Positions 35,101 to 46,440 of a stretch of DNA of 64,000 bases are shown piece by piece. The notes below the pieces were generated by a model. It was given only the letters and a program-made list of their open reading frames with translations. It had not been told where the DNA came from and ran no database searches. A program made the position numbers and the translations under genes. Each line of letters begins with the position of its first letter. The first letter of the stretch is position 1. This DNA comes from Tetracentron sinense (lineage: Eukaryota; Streptophyta; Magnoliopsida; Trochodendrales; Trochodendraceae). The stretch spans positions 23,746,547 through 23,810,546 of the forward strand of contig CM026556.1 of the NCBI GenBank assembly GCA_015143295.1, written 5' to 3'.

Positions 35101-35813
35101 CAGACAGAGCATGCTACATCGTTTGAATTTTATTTCCAAAATAGTATGCAATCGTTAGGGCATGCATCAATTTTGTTGTACCCAAGACCTAACTCACCAA
35201 TTATCTTCTTACACTCGTAGAAGGACTTAGGCAATGTTTCGCCTTCAGGTAGTGCCTCCTTAAGTAACTCAAGTAACATGGTGAATGATTTGTTGCTCCA
35301 TCCATTCAGACACTTAATATGAAATAACTGAACAATGAAAGAAAGTTTACTAAATTTCTTACAATTGGGGTATAACTCCTGATCTTCCACTAACCGATAG
35401 AATTTAGCCGCCTCTGCGTTCGGGCTCTCTAGCATTTCACTTCTCTCTTCTTCAGTACGTGGCATCCCGAATGCCCCCTGCAATAGTCCGTGCATATTAC
35501 CTCGAGGGGATGTTTCATCAACGTTGCCTTCATGTAATGGCACAGTAGAAGCTCTATTCCGCAGAAATTCCCCGTGATATATCCACATGCCAGCCGCATA
35601 ACCCTTATCCCACCCATCGCATATCAAATGCTCATGTACTAATGATCGAACATGATAATATCGGTTACAACACTTCTTACAAGGGCACTTGATACTACCA
35701 TCACTTCGAGTTGTATTACATAATGCGAAATCCAAAAAATTATTGACCCCCTGTTCATAGACAACACTTAACCGATCTACTATAACCCAAGTTTTATCTA
35801 TGGTGGATACCAT
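32119..35813 (-). pseudogene. TNP2-like CACTA transposase gene (tnpD type), broken
   Basis: Minus-strand exons are 35813-33536, 33448-33140, 33053-32954 and 32844-32119, with matching GT/AG sites and phases. Domains in order: Transpos_assoc (MVSTIDKTWVIVDRLSVVYE start; CPCKKCCNRYYH), TNP2 core (ECKKIIGELGLGYNKIDACP; LRLGLASDGFNPFGQMS; TKGRYVCPHYNQDT; LDVMHIEKNIC), DUF4218 (DFTKLEGHSAIILCHLERIF; VRNRSRPEGSIAEGYI) and DUF4216 (YYGVLQEIVELDYYGG; MLFKCDWVD). Breaks: TAA 35130-35132, a frameshift in a T-run at about 34183-34190, TAG 33190-33192, TGA 33011-33013 and TAG 32374-32376. In the intact family this protein cuts the ends of the element. It is upstream of the TNPA-like gene on the same strand, which is usual. 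Confidence 0.9.
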
Positions 35814-38800
35814 TTTCCTTCAGTGATCACTGGTAATAGAAGACAATCGAAATGACTAAGATATCCGAAGTTGGAATGCATGATTCATGTGTTATGATTA
35901 AGATCAAACAAGACTACTAATGGGTGGGGTTTTCCTATCCCATTTAGGAATACATAATCTCCAACAGTTAGTAGCTCAAGTGTTCCAGTAAGGAGTTGTG
36001 GAAATTTTGGCAACACCTCCCCATGGCTCTCCGAGTACACGATTTAGAATTGGTGCAATAATCTCACCTTGTCAAAATATGTACTCAGAGAACAATAGGG
36101 ATGACTGACGAACATTTCCTCAAACTGGAATAAGCATGAGCAACTAACACATGGTTCGGGATTATGCATTCCCAAACTGTCCACACGGACAATTCAAGAA
36201 TCATTTGGTGACAAATACTCCTCTTAACAAACATGGTGCATTAATTGTTAAATATGATATTTGATCCACATGGGAACTAAACATCGTAAATTACAACTAA
36301 TGCGTCCAATTCGATGATAAGAGGAACATTTGTCACACAACGATGCTTGAACAGGAGATCTATGTTTCAATGCATGCATATACACAATGATGTTTAAAGA
36401 TAAACAGTTGTTCATTCTTTAACTGGCCATGATTCATATAACAAAAACAGACTCCTCAATGATCTTGGCTCCATCAATATTTTTTTTTAATGGTAACTCG
36501 GGGGTGGCCCCAACCAATTTATTAAAACGTAAAACAGTAACACGGCCCTTACTATATAATAAAATAGCATCTTCTTCTCATTGTGTTAAAAGGGACACGA
36601 CGACATTGCGGTTAGCTTAGAAAAGGACCATGCGTTCCTCTTCACATGTATACAAAACTATTAACCAAAATTGATCTAATAAAATTTGTTGGATTTAGAA
36701 AGTTATGACTAAAACGATCTAGGGTTTATGATACAATAAGTGAAGAAAAGCGGATCAAAAATAAATTCACAATAAATCAAGGTAATTTACATTTTTGAAC
36801 TTAAGAATTGCTTCTTAGCACGGAAGAAAGCATCCATGAAATGTCCAATGTGTGTGAATTAATCTAGTTTTTCTAGTCATCTAACCAATTAAACCACTTG
36901 TTCTAAGGCCTCCATCTGAATGGATTCCTATATGCATGGGGCTCTTCGTGTTATTCCTATGTTGAATTTTGAAGGAGATTTGAAGGATAACTTGTATCCA
37001 ACACAAGATGCCTTGGAACTACATGTAATAAAAATGCCTTTGAACGAGAGTACCCAAACACTATGCTATATGCTCAACCCATAAAAGAATGCTTAAACTA
37101 ATGAAATGAGAAAAAAAAATCTATAGATAGTTCCATGTTCAATTATATGCTCAGAGACCATAGAAAGAGAATTCTTGAAGTTCTCCATTGGTTCTATAAG
37201 AAAACAAAGTCCAACAGGACCTAAGTATAACTTCAATGTATAGATCTACATGTGGCAAAACGGTAGTTCGACCAGTGAATACATAGTACATACATTCATT
37301 TCATATATACATGATAATGAAACACACTGTCTCTAAAAAACCCAAATTCAATTCTATGTAATGTTATTCACATTCTTTTATTGAGAAAAAACAGAAGTTC
37401 TTGGATTATTGAAAATAGGAAACCAAATACATCATGATTCAAATGAACTCATACTTGTGTAGGAAAAGTACTTAAAAGGCATTCGATTGCACAACTTGGT
37501 CCACATTCTCCATATAAGGATACCAACCTACCCCAAACTAACAGAACCAGATGATCCAATTCCATTGGTAATGGGTGAGCTTCTGTGACCAAGATTGGAT
37601 TTGGCTGAGTTCTAAAATTACACTTAAAGATCAACAAAGTTGAATCCGAGACATAAAACTCAGCTTCAAAACTCTCCAAGTTGCAGTCCAAAATTGAGAT
37701 TATAAACTTTAGCTATGATAAAAATATGTAGGTATCCTGGGATCCTAATGTTTTACACATACAAATAACAAACCATGGTACATGTAAAAATATCTAGACA
37801 GGCTACTTTTAAGGCACATGATGATGACTGGCAATGAACATTGTACTTTTTGATGTCCTTAAAAAACTGCATAGAGGTTCTCATTGGATGGCAGCTTCTT
37901 GATGCTGCTGAAAAGTAACTCTAGTATTAATGTTATAATGGGTTTCGTTATGTAATTCTTATTCCTGTAATATATATATATATATAACTGGTGTACACGG
38001 ATAATCTCCAATATTAAGGATAGTCCACTTCTTGAAAAGTATTTCCATGTTATATATATATATATATATATAACTGGTGTGCAAGGATAGTCTCCAATAT
38101 TAAGGATAGTCCACTTCCTGAAAAGTATTTCCGTGTCAGACATACCTACCCTGTTTTTTACATCTTGTGTACATTTTATTCAAACAATTCTTAAGTTGCC
38201 TAGTATATTGTTTTTCACCTCTACAGTTTATATTGTATACTCATATGAGCTATGATTTTAAACAAAAAAAAAATAATGAGATCAACCATTTATATGAGCT
38301 ATGACTACAAGAATATATTTGGAAAATAGTATAAATAGTTATTTATTGCTTATAGCATTCTGTTATAAGTAGAATTATAGCATAGTTCGAAGTAATTTAA
38401 AGCTTTGTACTTGAATGACCTTTCTATCAACCTATAAGTAGTGAAAGTTGTGCAAAAAGAAATTTATCACACGGCCAACGTTTTGGATTACCTTGATTAA
38501 GATGCCACTCTCTGTTTTGTAATAAGAATATTCTCTAGATGTTAAGAGTAAATGACTGTTGAACCAGAGTTCAAACCAAAATTTTCTAATAAAGAAATTT
38601 TATTAAGTTATTAAATGATATAATCTACTTATAGTATTATGATGTAATTTGAATTTCTTTTAAGTTATTAAATTTTATTAAGATGCCACCTGTTCCAGCA
38701 TAGCTGCAGCCTAAAAAGAGGATTGTGTTCCACCCATGATTGTGGCTGTTCTGAGCACCCACTCACCCCTTCCAAAAGAACACTTGAATCTCTATACAAA

Positions 38801-39486
38801 TGAGATGTAGGAGAGGAAAATCTAAAATACTGAAAATCATCCAACAATCACCATAACTAGAGAACAAAATCTGAAAAAATCAACCCGCAAACCATTAAAC
38901 ATCCTCCACTGTCTTTTTTTATTTATTATTATTTGATTTTATTTATATTTGTATTCTATATTAATATTTTATCCATATTAGTAGTTTTCATTACAATGGG
39001 ACCACTATGATTAAGTTAACAAAATTTCACTGGGTGTGTGACCCATCGAATGCTAGTCCCATCCCCTTAATTTATTTGCACCACATGTCTTGATATTTCA
39101 TTTAGAAATATTAAATTGTAACTGAGAGAAGCAATTAATTGCAAAAGATGAACTTCCAAACCCTAGAAATCCAAATGAAATCAATTGTCCTTACCCATTT
39201 CCTACGCACAAATCAATTGTCCTTACCACCAATAAACTCAAAAATAAGAAAATATAAACTGTAGAAGATATATTTCAAACCCTAGAAATCCAAACATAAC
39301 CAGAAAAGACCTGTTGGTGATCCACTGTTTCGGGCATCAAATTGAAGTAGCGGAGAGAGGTTAAAAAACTAGAAAGGCAAGATCCACCAAAAATTGCCTT
39401 CCCAAAAAAAAAAAGGATCCACTGAAAGTGTGAACCATAAACCCTAGGTCTCTCTCTATCTTCAGATGCCAACAATATATCTACTT
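35814..39486. other. Long non-coding 5' part of the CACTA element
   Basis: About 3.7 kb, A/T-rich, without a supportable gene. It contains a LINE-tail-like fragment near 36480-36530 (T-run then CCCCAACCAATTTATTAAAAC) and the duplicated microsatellite block at 37960-38140. It is probably intron plus untranslated leader of the TNP2-like transcript. Confidence 0.4.
37969..38140. repeat. Tandem duplication of 86 bp with (TA)n tracts
   Basis: Two copies of a unit (TA)n + AACTGGTGT + ... + CTCCAATATTAAGGATAG + ... + GAAAAGTATTTCC start at about 37986 and 38072. The (TA)n tract differs in length between copies. This suggests slippage or unequal exchange at the microsatellite. Confidence 0.75.
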
Positions 39487-39790
39487 TCAAGAGTAACTAA
39501 CGGGAAAAAGGAAAAAGAAAAAAAAAAGCAGAAGAAGAAGAAAGGGAAGAGAGAGAGAGAGAGCGCTACCTGAGAGAGGAGAGCTGAGCGGAACTTGGTG
39601 ATGGGGGCTTTGACTGTCGCCGGCGTTAGTGCTAGTCGGAGATGCTCTTCGAACTGAGAGAAGAGAGTATTGAAAAGATCGGGAGAGATTTCTCTCCTCT
39701 TGCCACTGAACTGAAGAAAGAAAGGGAGAAGAGGAGAGGAGGGTGGGAAGTAGCAGATATTTTGGGGGTTTTCGCGCGCGGGCTGATTTT
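39487..39790 (-). promoter_or_regulatory. Probable transcribed leader / first exon of CACTA genes
   Basis: On the minus strand this is C/T-rich with a (TCTC)n tract and a possible donor TCTCTCAG|GTAGCG (at about 39565-39575). It sits between the right subterminal array and the transposase genes, where En/Spm places its transcription start. The leucine/serine-rich frame here is not convincing as protein. Confidence 0.35.
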
Positions 39791-39794
39791 ACTA

Positions 39795-40112
39795 TAAAGC
39801 TTAGTAGTGACGGGACTATTTCCGTCACTGTGAAATCTAATCCATAGTGGCGGAATATTTTCCGTTACCATAAATAACTTCCGTTTCTAATATTATTAGT
39901 GACGGCATATTTTCGTCACTATTATTTGATCCCTATTAGTGACGGAAATAATTCTGTCACTAAAATTTTATTTATGCGGGAAGTATCAAATTCCCTATCA
40001 GAGACGAAATATTAGTGACGGTATACTTTTTCGTCACTATAAGTAATATATTAGTGACGGAAAAATTTCCGTCACTACTATTCCGTCACTGCTTGGTAGT
40101 TTTCTTGTAGTG
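39795..40112. repeat. CACTA subterminal repeat array, 5' end
   Basis: Copies of TTAGTGACGG ... CCGTCACTA in both orientations, matching the array at 16546-17040. It ends in the terminal GGTAGTTTTCTTGTAGTG. Confidence 0.8.
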
Positions 40113-40259
40113 TCTGTGGGATTTCGCAATGGAGTTTTGATAGTAAAAATAAAGGCATTGGTTGGTCGCCATCTAGTTTGATTAATTGTAAGTGATACAC
40201 ATTTGCTCACTATTGATCTGATTATGTTGGAAATCAACTTCCTAATTATATGAACTCTT
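40113..40259. other. Target-site sequence right of the CACTA element
   Basis: Begins with the TCT duplication and is otherwise unremarkable. Confidence 0.3.
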
Positions 40260-40800
40260 GCTATTTTAACTAGATGAAGACCATTAGAACTAAAAATAAG
40301 GGATACTATGTAGAATGCACATTAACCTATCTGAGTGGATCAAATGATTCGGATATCATGCAATTATAAAGAAGCTATAAGACCATCTGAATCAAATGAA
40401 TGACTAAAAGCAATGAATGAAGAGTTTGACTCCATTGAAAAGAATAAAGTTTGAAAACTTAGTAAATTATCTAAAGATAGAAAGGCTATATGATGTAAAT
40501 GTGTATTAAAAAAACTAAAGTCTGACGATAATAGATCAATACAAAGCCATGACGGTAATAGATAAATATAGAGTCAAACTTATAGCTAAGAGTTTCACTC
40601 AAAATGAGGGAATAAACTATGATGAAACATAATCTCTTGTGGTTAATTTTATGTTAATTAGAATAATATTGATTGCTTTTGCTTTCTTACAATTTAGAAT
40701 TATTCCAAATGAATATTAAAATTACTTTTCTTGATAAAAACCTAAAGGAAACCATTTATATGAGGCAACCAGAAGGCTTCAAGTTAAATGACATGCAGAT
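40260..40800 (+). pseudogene. Ty1/copia reverse-transcriptase remnant
   Basis: Across several frames the translation matches the copia RT start: YKEAIRPSESNE ... LKAMNEEFDSIEKNKV, then VKLIAKSFTQNEGINYDET, then ILIAFAFLQFR and YEATRRLQV-like remains. It carries many stops and frameshifts. It is cut off by the LTR that begins near 40811. Confidence 0.7.
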
Positions 40801-40810
40801 AAAGTATTCA

Positions 40811-42669
40811 TGACTGTCGTATTTTACTTTGTGAATGATCACAGAATCTCAGTCTGATCGATCATAGGGAAACCCAAAAGGTTCCCAGAAATTTGTATGA
40901 ACTACGATCGATCGCAGTAAGTGGTCCATGGATTGTAGGTCGCATCCACAGACGCAAAAAGTTGTGATTTTTGCAGTTTTAAGAGAGTTAGAATTCTAAA
41001 ACCTATATAAACTCTATATTCATGAATTTTAGCTTAGAAAAATATGTTAGGCTTTTGGGAAAAACAAAAAGGGGAAAAACCTAGGGTTTGCAAGGACTTT
41101 CAATTGGAGAAGAAGGAATGCCCAGTAATCGAGATCCAAGACCGTTCTAAAGTGATCAAGAAAGGAACTATATATTATCTAACCTAATAATATCTCGAAG
41201 AGGTTATATGAAATTAATATCTAGGGTTTTTATGTGTTTATGTGATTTGAATAAACATATTGTAATGTGTTCTTGCATGATTTGAAGAGAGTTTTAAGAA
41301 TAAGACCTAAAGACTGAATTATTGAAGTAGGATGTGAATAACCTAAGTAGGTTGTGAATAACCTTGTTAATATTATGTTTTATGCTTGAACAAAAGGAAT
41401 GAGAATAATTCTTGATTTATGATCTAATTGCATATAAAAGAATGAAATTATGATGAATTATAGATGATTCTAGAAATTGATAATTTCTATTGATGCTACA
41501 ATTTAACCTTGTCAGTTATTAAACCTAAATATATATTGCGAATTATTCTCCATGATATTCATATGTAATTAAGCATGTATTGATGTTTAAGCTTTAAATA
41601 GGCAAATATTTAGAGAAAGATATTAACAAACCTAGAATTCTCTAACTATCGTGGAATGGGATGCTTTAGTAGAGTTTCTATGGTGTGATATTGGGATCTA
41701 AGGAATAACCTAGATAAATGTTAATCATGACATAGTCAAGTACAAGTCTCACGGCATGAAAATTGATGAGTCCTCACAAGTTCCTAAGTCATGAGTCTGC
41801 ATAATCTAACAAGACCTGTAAGACCCTGGTTACAATGGAAAAGAGATGGAAAAAGGTAAGACAAGCATGACAACATATGGTTGTAAGGACCTGTATGGAT
41901 ATGGAAACTAGTATAACATGCATGACAATATGTGGTTATAAAGACTGGTAAAACAAACATGAAAACATTGGGTTGTAAGGACTGGTAAGACAAACATGGT
42001 AACATGTGGTTGTAAGGACCGATCTAGCATGGTTACGTGCTACTTGTAAGAAATCTAGAAAGAACTGACAACTCTCTCATAAGTCTCACAAGTCCGCACA
42101 TGTTAAGAGTCTGGTTATATGCTTTGCATGATGGTATGTTTTCATATTTTCCGCACATGAATTCTAACATATGTTATTTATGTTAAATCATGAGCATATG
42201 GATATGTTATTGTACATTTTTAGCTTGACCTTGTATACATTGAGCTTTCGTTTGCTCAACTGTACTTTTATGTCGATAGTTTTAAGAGTGATCCACTACC
42301 TTGGATAGAGAAGTACTCCGAAGAGCATGAAGGTGATTTCTAGGAAGAGGAAATTAATCTGGACTACTTCCCATATTATTGAGTTTCGAATAATAGTTGT
42401 TTATTTCAGTTTATTTTAAGGGATGTAATAAGATAATTTTAGATTTTATTGTTTAAGTTTATTTCAGTCATTAATCATGTGGAATGATCAAGTTCACTTT
42501 GGTATTTATGATTGGTCAGACAGGTTGAATTAGAATTATTATTAATGATTAAGAAAATTTTAAGGTTCATATTTAGCATGCCTTGTATGTTTTAAGGATA
42601 AAGATTGGATATGTAGTGTCACGGGTCCAAAGTCTTATTATGATCAAGATGGGATTTTGGGGCACGACA
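40811..42669 (+). repeat. Tekay/Del-like solo LTR or LTR remnant (copy E)
   Basis: The end GATTTTGGGGCACGACA closely resembles the ends of the LTRs at 49573 and 63470. TATATAAA at 41004-41011 is followed by a leader with AAAACCTAGGGTTTG. Two TCGATCGA-type palindromes (40855-40916) precede the TATA box. Repeats with GGTTGTAAGGAC / CATGACAACATGTGG lie at about 41860-42010. An acidic frame lies near the end (42280-42382). The left boundary is approximate and I found no matching target duplication, so it may be truncated. Confidence 0.6.
42280..42382 (+). other. Acidic reading frame conserved in Tekay-like LTR, copy E
   Basis: After an AG, the frame reads DPLPWIEKYSEEHEGDF, a TAG (42341-42343), then EEEINLDYFPYY and a stop. 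It aligns in position and pattern (PW-V/I-E, acidic run, aromatic end YY) with 49214-49341 and 63769-63878. A small hairpin TTGAGC ... GCTCAA (42239-42258) lies just upstream. Function unknown. Confidence 0.5.
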
Positions 42670-42678
42670 ATCGTCCTG

Positions 42679-42960
42679 AGGCTAGTACTAGTAGCACTGC
42701 CCAGAACAAGGTATTCACCCAGGTCATGGGTCTTGACAGACTTATGTGCATCCATACATACAGATTGGGTGTTACCCCTGCTCAGTTCCATGCTCTTGAG
42801 CTCGATTAGTGGAGGAGGGAAGTGGATGCCATGGCTGAGAATCACTCTCTGGCAGTTCGTACATCAACTATTGAGGTAGCAGTTTATGGGCCAATCATTT
42901 TCCTCCATCCCCACACCAACTCCGTTATAGTCACAGGATCCCGACGCAACCCAACCTCTT
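42679..42960 (+). pseudogene. TNPA-like (Transposase_24) C-terminal fragment
   Basis: Reads STSSTAQNKVFTQVMGLD, then HTYRLGVTPAQFHALELD, a TAG, and WRREVDAMAENHSLAVRT. It parallels the last exon of the gene at 17407-30924 (TSSTARNEVFTQVMGPD; DADQWRRRAEELAQQNESL) but is a different lineage. It ends in degraded proline/serine-rich sequence. Confidence 0.75.
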
Positions 42961-43335
42961 GATGATGCCATTGGATGAGCATGGTGCTTGTTCATATTGG
43001 AACTAGTCCATTTTTTTAGACTATTGTCGAGTAATACTTCTTTTGACTACATTTCTACTTATGTGCATTGTATATTCGACTGTGAATTGTATGGAATGGA
43101 AAGGAATGGAGTTTGAGAGTGATTAATGTTACTCTTGAATGTGAATGCACGAGTTTTGAATTGTAACATGATAGTATACAGATTATAGTTTTGCAATTTT
43201 TTACAACTTTTAGCGACAGAAATATAGCCATCGGTAATCCTTCATAATTACCGACGAATAAATTTCCATTGTAAAATGTGGGTATTAGTGATGGAAATTT
43301 ATCCGTCGCTCACTAGCGATGGAACTAGTACCTTC

Positions 43336-43795
43336 TTGGGATGGCAACGGGGTAGATTTGGGCCAGGGTGCCCTCATCCTGACTCCGCCCCTAATGGAAA
43401 ACTCCTACTACAAACTCGTCCCAAACCTGGGGCGGGGAGGGGCACTTCCGATTTTTTTAAACAGTCCTTAACCCCGTCCCTGCCCCACCCCGTCCCGTCC
43501 CATTAAGCATTATATATGGCAGGTTGGGGCGGGCCGGGACTATATTTCATACTATAAGTATTATAATGAGGTAATTTTAGTGTTAAAGTAAGGGTAAAAT
43601 TGTGATTTGACATTATAAACGAAGCGGGGAGGGTGGCCTAAACCCATCCCCGGCCCGAACCCGACTCGGGTTTAACATCTCATTCCCAAACCTGCCCCTA
43701 CCCCATTTAAAAGCTACCTAAACACGTCCCAATAGGGGCGGGGTGGGGCGGGGCAGGGCGGGTTACCCAATTAACCCAGTCCGTTGTCATCCCTA
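43336..43795. mobile_element. 460 bp GC-rich hAT-like MITE
   Basis: Termini TTGGGATGGCAACGG and CCGTTGTCATCCCTA are inverted copies of the hAT-type TAGGGATGGCAACGG. Flanks GTACCTTC (43328-43335) and GTACCGTT (43796-43803) agree at 6 of 8 bases. The ends are very GC-rich (GGGGCGGGG), the middle A/T-rich. It sits within the subterminal zone of the second CACTA remnant. Confidence 0.7.
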
Positions 43796-44080
43796 GTACC
43801 GTTGGTAAGTATGAATTTGCAACGAAAATAAATCATCTTTGATTTTATTTTAGTCGTCACAAAATTGAAATTTCGTCACTCCCCGACCAAAATCAACCCT
43901 ATAGCGATGGCCATAATTCGTCCCTAATTATGATATTTGTCGGGATTTCCCTTTAGCGATGCTCACATCAATGATAGAATAGCTATAGTCAGTATTCTTG
44001 CAGCTAAATGTATTAGTGATGGAAAAGCAAGAATTAGCGACGATTTTTGTCCGTCTCTAATCGGTAGATTTCTTGTAGGG

Positions 44081-45801
44081 TAAAGTAGACATGTTTGCCC
44101 ACAATAGCCATTTTGGATTTGTACATTTATCTCGTTTCAATGAATATATCACTTTCACGCATTGCCTTCTATATTGGAGACTATATTGTAAAGTGTCTCA
44201 TAAGATGAGATCACTTTGTCCCTTAGGTAACATTGTAGGAAAACTATTCAATTGATTGAGAACCAAATACAAGGGAGAAATGTTTTTCAAGTTCCTTGTA
44301 GACCTAAAATTATTTAAAGTCATATAAATACAAATAGGCATTGTATCTCTCTATGGCTTACACAGAGTCAGTTCTATGAGACGGTGTGGTGAATCCCAAT
44401 CACAGGGAGAATGATCTCTTAACTACCATGTGGGTATAAGCAACAGGTACCTGTATTGAACTGAATTGACTAGTGGGTAGCCTATGAAATATATTGTACA
44501 TTAGAGTGATCCATTTGACATAGTGGATGCCCTATGAAATATAACTTGGGAGATAAGCATCTTCTCAAGTATTTGTCTATGTAACTTTGTTGTAGTCAAT
44601 CACCAATGTCGAATAGTAGAGTAAATACAGGCTCTTTGGGTTATGTATACAGTAGTTACAAGAGCGTGTGAATACTCAATAAGGAATCCACCACTCCTTA
44701 ATAAAGTAATATTAAGTTGATACTTCTCGAACTGAACTCAAAAATCCAGCTGAAGTTTACAATTAAATGGTTTTATCGAAATAATTATTTTTAAAATATA
44801 GAAAAGTACATATCATTATATTTTCTAATTATATTTTCAGTGTGAATACTCAATAAGGAATCCACCACTCCTTAATAAAGTAATATTAAGTTGATACTTC
44901 TCGTACTGAACTCATAAATTTCAAATTAGTTTTTCAAATTTCAAACTTGATAGTGTAAGGGAAATTGTCTTGTAGGCATATGAGTATTGGTTGGTGGAAG
45001 ACCGATTTGTAATTTATAGTAAGAAGAATTACATACAAGTAATTCTTCAATTTCTGGGGATTTTATTGTAATGTGTTAATGAGCATTATTATATTATTAC
45101 AATTAGTGGAAGTCCAAATATTTAGATAAAATTCTAAATATATGATAAAAATGTGTATTGGAAAGAGTTACCTACTTCTAGTGCAATACTAAAAAGTGAA
45201 ACATGTATTATTTTTTGAAACATATGTTTTTATAAGAATCTAGTGGTATTTTGGTTGTTTTTAAAAAAGATTGGATCAAACTCAAGGCTTCTCTAGGCTT
45301 ACAGAGTGCAAAAATGAGGTGCTTACAATTATATTATGTCATGGTTGTTATTGTATTGTATTGTATGCATAATAATCCATGATTAGATAGAAAGAGGGGT
45401 TTTAAGTAAGCAGACCTCTAATTTGAAGTAAAAGGACCTCTAGTTTGACGCACACCCTCAAGAGAGGGAGTATGGAATTTAAAAATAGACCTCATGTATG
45501 AGGTGATCTCTTGATAATGAGACCATTTGAGGCTTCTTGTTTGAAGAGTTGGTCTTTATGGATTGAGAGAATGTGGGGATCCTAGTTAAAAGCGCAAGAA
45601 TCTCTAGTTTGAGAGAGTAGTGACCTTTTGTTTGAGAGGAGTCACTTGTTTTGAGACATAATTGTAATCCTTAGATATATATAGCTATACCACTTGGCGA
45701 GTACAAGAATGTAAAAGCACTCACAAATCAGAGATCTAGTTGCTTAGTAGATTCTCTAAAAAGTCCTGGGCGAAATATGATTAGGAATCATAGTCATTAA
45801 A
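44081..45801. other. Unassigned A/T-rich sequence with a spaced direct repeat
   Basis: No supportable gene. A 76 bp direct repeat (GTGTGAATACTCAATAAGG ... ACTGAACTCA) occurs at 44666-44741 and 44840-44915 with one or two mismatches, 174 bp apart. The segment at about 44090-44200 has the feel of a decayed copia 3' region, but I cannot prove it. Confidence 0.4.
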
Positions 45802-46050
45802 TGTAGAACCCTGGAACTTAAGTTCCCAATACGGTGAATGGTGCTATGAATAGTGTTTTTCAAGGCCTTCTATGTAAATTGGGGTGTTGAAATGATAATG
45901 AGGGTGTTTTAGGTTATGTGTGTGTGTTATGTGTGTGCTAAAACCAAGGTGAAAGAGTGAAAACACTCGAAGTGTGAAAGACCAAGAGTGGAAACACCCT
46001 AAGTGTCAAAAAAGGGAGAAAAAAGGCCAAATGGGAAGAAAAACCAACAG

Positions 46051-46292
46051 TCGGTTGACCGCCCATCACACCCGATCGACCGACTGGTATAAAAATGGCA
46101 TTTTCAGGGGGTTTACACATGGCCGGTCGACCGACCACAAAATACGGTCGACTGCTTGGTGGATTTTTTTGTACATAACAGGGAAACAATAGGGTTTTAA
46201 CACACTCGGTCAACCGACTGGTGGATTTCTTCACGAAACAGGGGCTTCCCAGCCTCAGCCTGTCGACCGTCCATCCTGGCCAGTCAACCGAC
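46051..46292. repeat. Palindrome cluster (GGTCGACCGAC type) in LTR D
   Basis: Copies include GGTTGACCG, CGATCGACCGACTGG, CCGGTCGACCGACC, CGGTCGACTG, CGGTCAACCGACTGG, TGTCGACCGTCC and CAGTCAACCGACT. All are variants of one self-complementary word with a TCGA core, about 75-315 bp upstream of the TATA box. Confidence 0.75.
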
Positions 46293-46440
46293 TTTAATGA
46301 TTTGAGGTTTTTCTCCTTTTTCGCTAATCTTAAGGGAAAATTAGGGTTTCTACAATCCTAAGCCTATAAATACAAACCCATTTCGTGAGTTTTAGGTTAC
46401 TCAAACCTAAGGGAAATTTTAGGAAAGAAAGAGAGAAAAA

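Larger units (their letters stand above)
16546..40112 (-). mobile_element. Complete-ended 23.6 kb CACTA (En/Spm) transposon
   Basis: The left end CACTACAAGAAATTTACC and right end GGTAGTTTTCTTGTAGTG are inverted copies beginning CACTA. The element is flanked by a 3 bp duplication TCT (16543-16545 and 40113-40115), exactly as in the CACTA superfamily. Subterminal arrays of TAGTGACGGAAA / TTTCCGTCACTA lie at both ends. Two genes run on the minus strand: TNP2-like transposase (35813-32119) and a TNPA-like gene (30924-17407), so the 5' end is at 40112. About 9.9 kb of its length is a later Athila insertion. Both genes are broken, so it could move only if helped in trans. Confidence 0.92.
42670..44080 (+). 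mobile_element. 3' remnant of a second CACTA element
   Basis: It begins inside a TNPA-like coding piece and ends at a degenerate CACTA terminus GGTAGATTTCTTGTAGGG (44064-44080, normally ending GTAGTG). Subterminal motifs TTAGTGATGGAAA / TAGCGATGG run from about 43200 to 44060 in both orientations. It is oriented opposite to the 23.6 kb element. Its 5' part is absent from the window, and the LTR at 40811-42669 abuts it directly. Confidence 0.7.

Noticed and set aside
39487..39828. 113-codon serine/leucine-rich minus-strand frame
   Set aside because: Composition follows a pyrimidine-rich leader with (TC)n; better explained as untranslated leader.
43276..43506. Pro/Gly-rich frame
   Set aside because: Product of the GC-rich end of a hAT-like MITE.
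45938..46234. 98-codon minus-strand frame
   Set aside because: Overlaps the palindrome cluster of LTR D and has no domain; likely chance.
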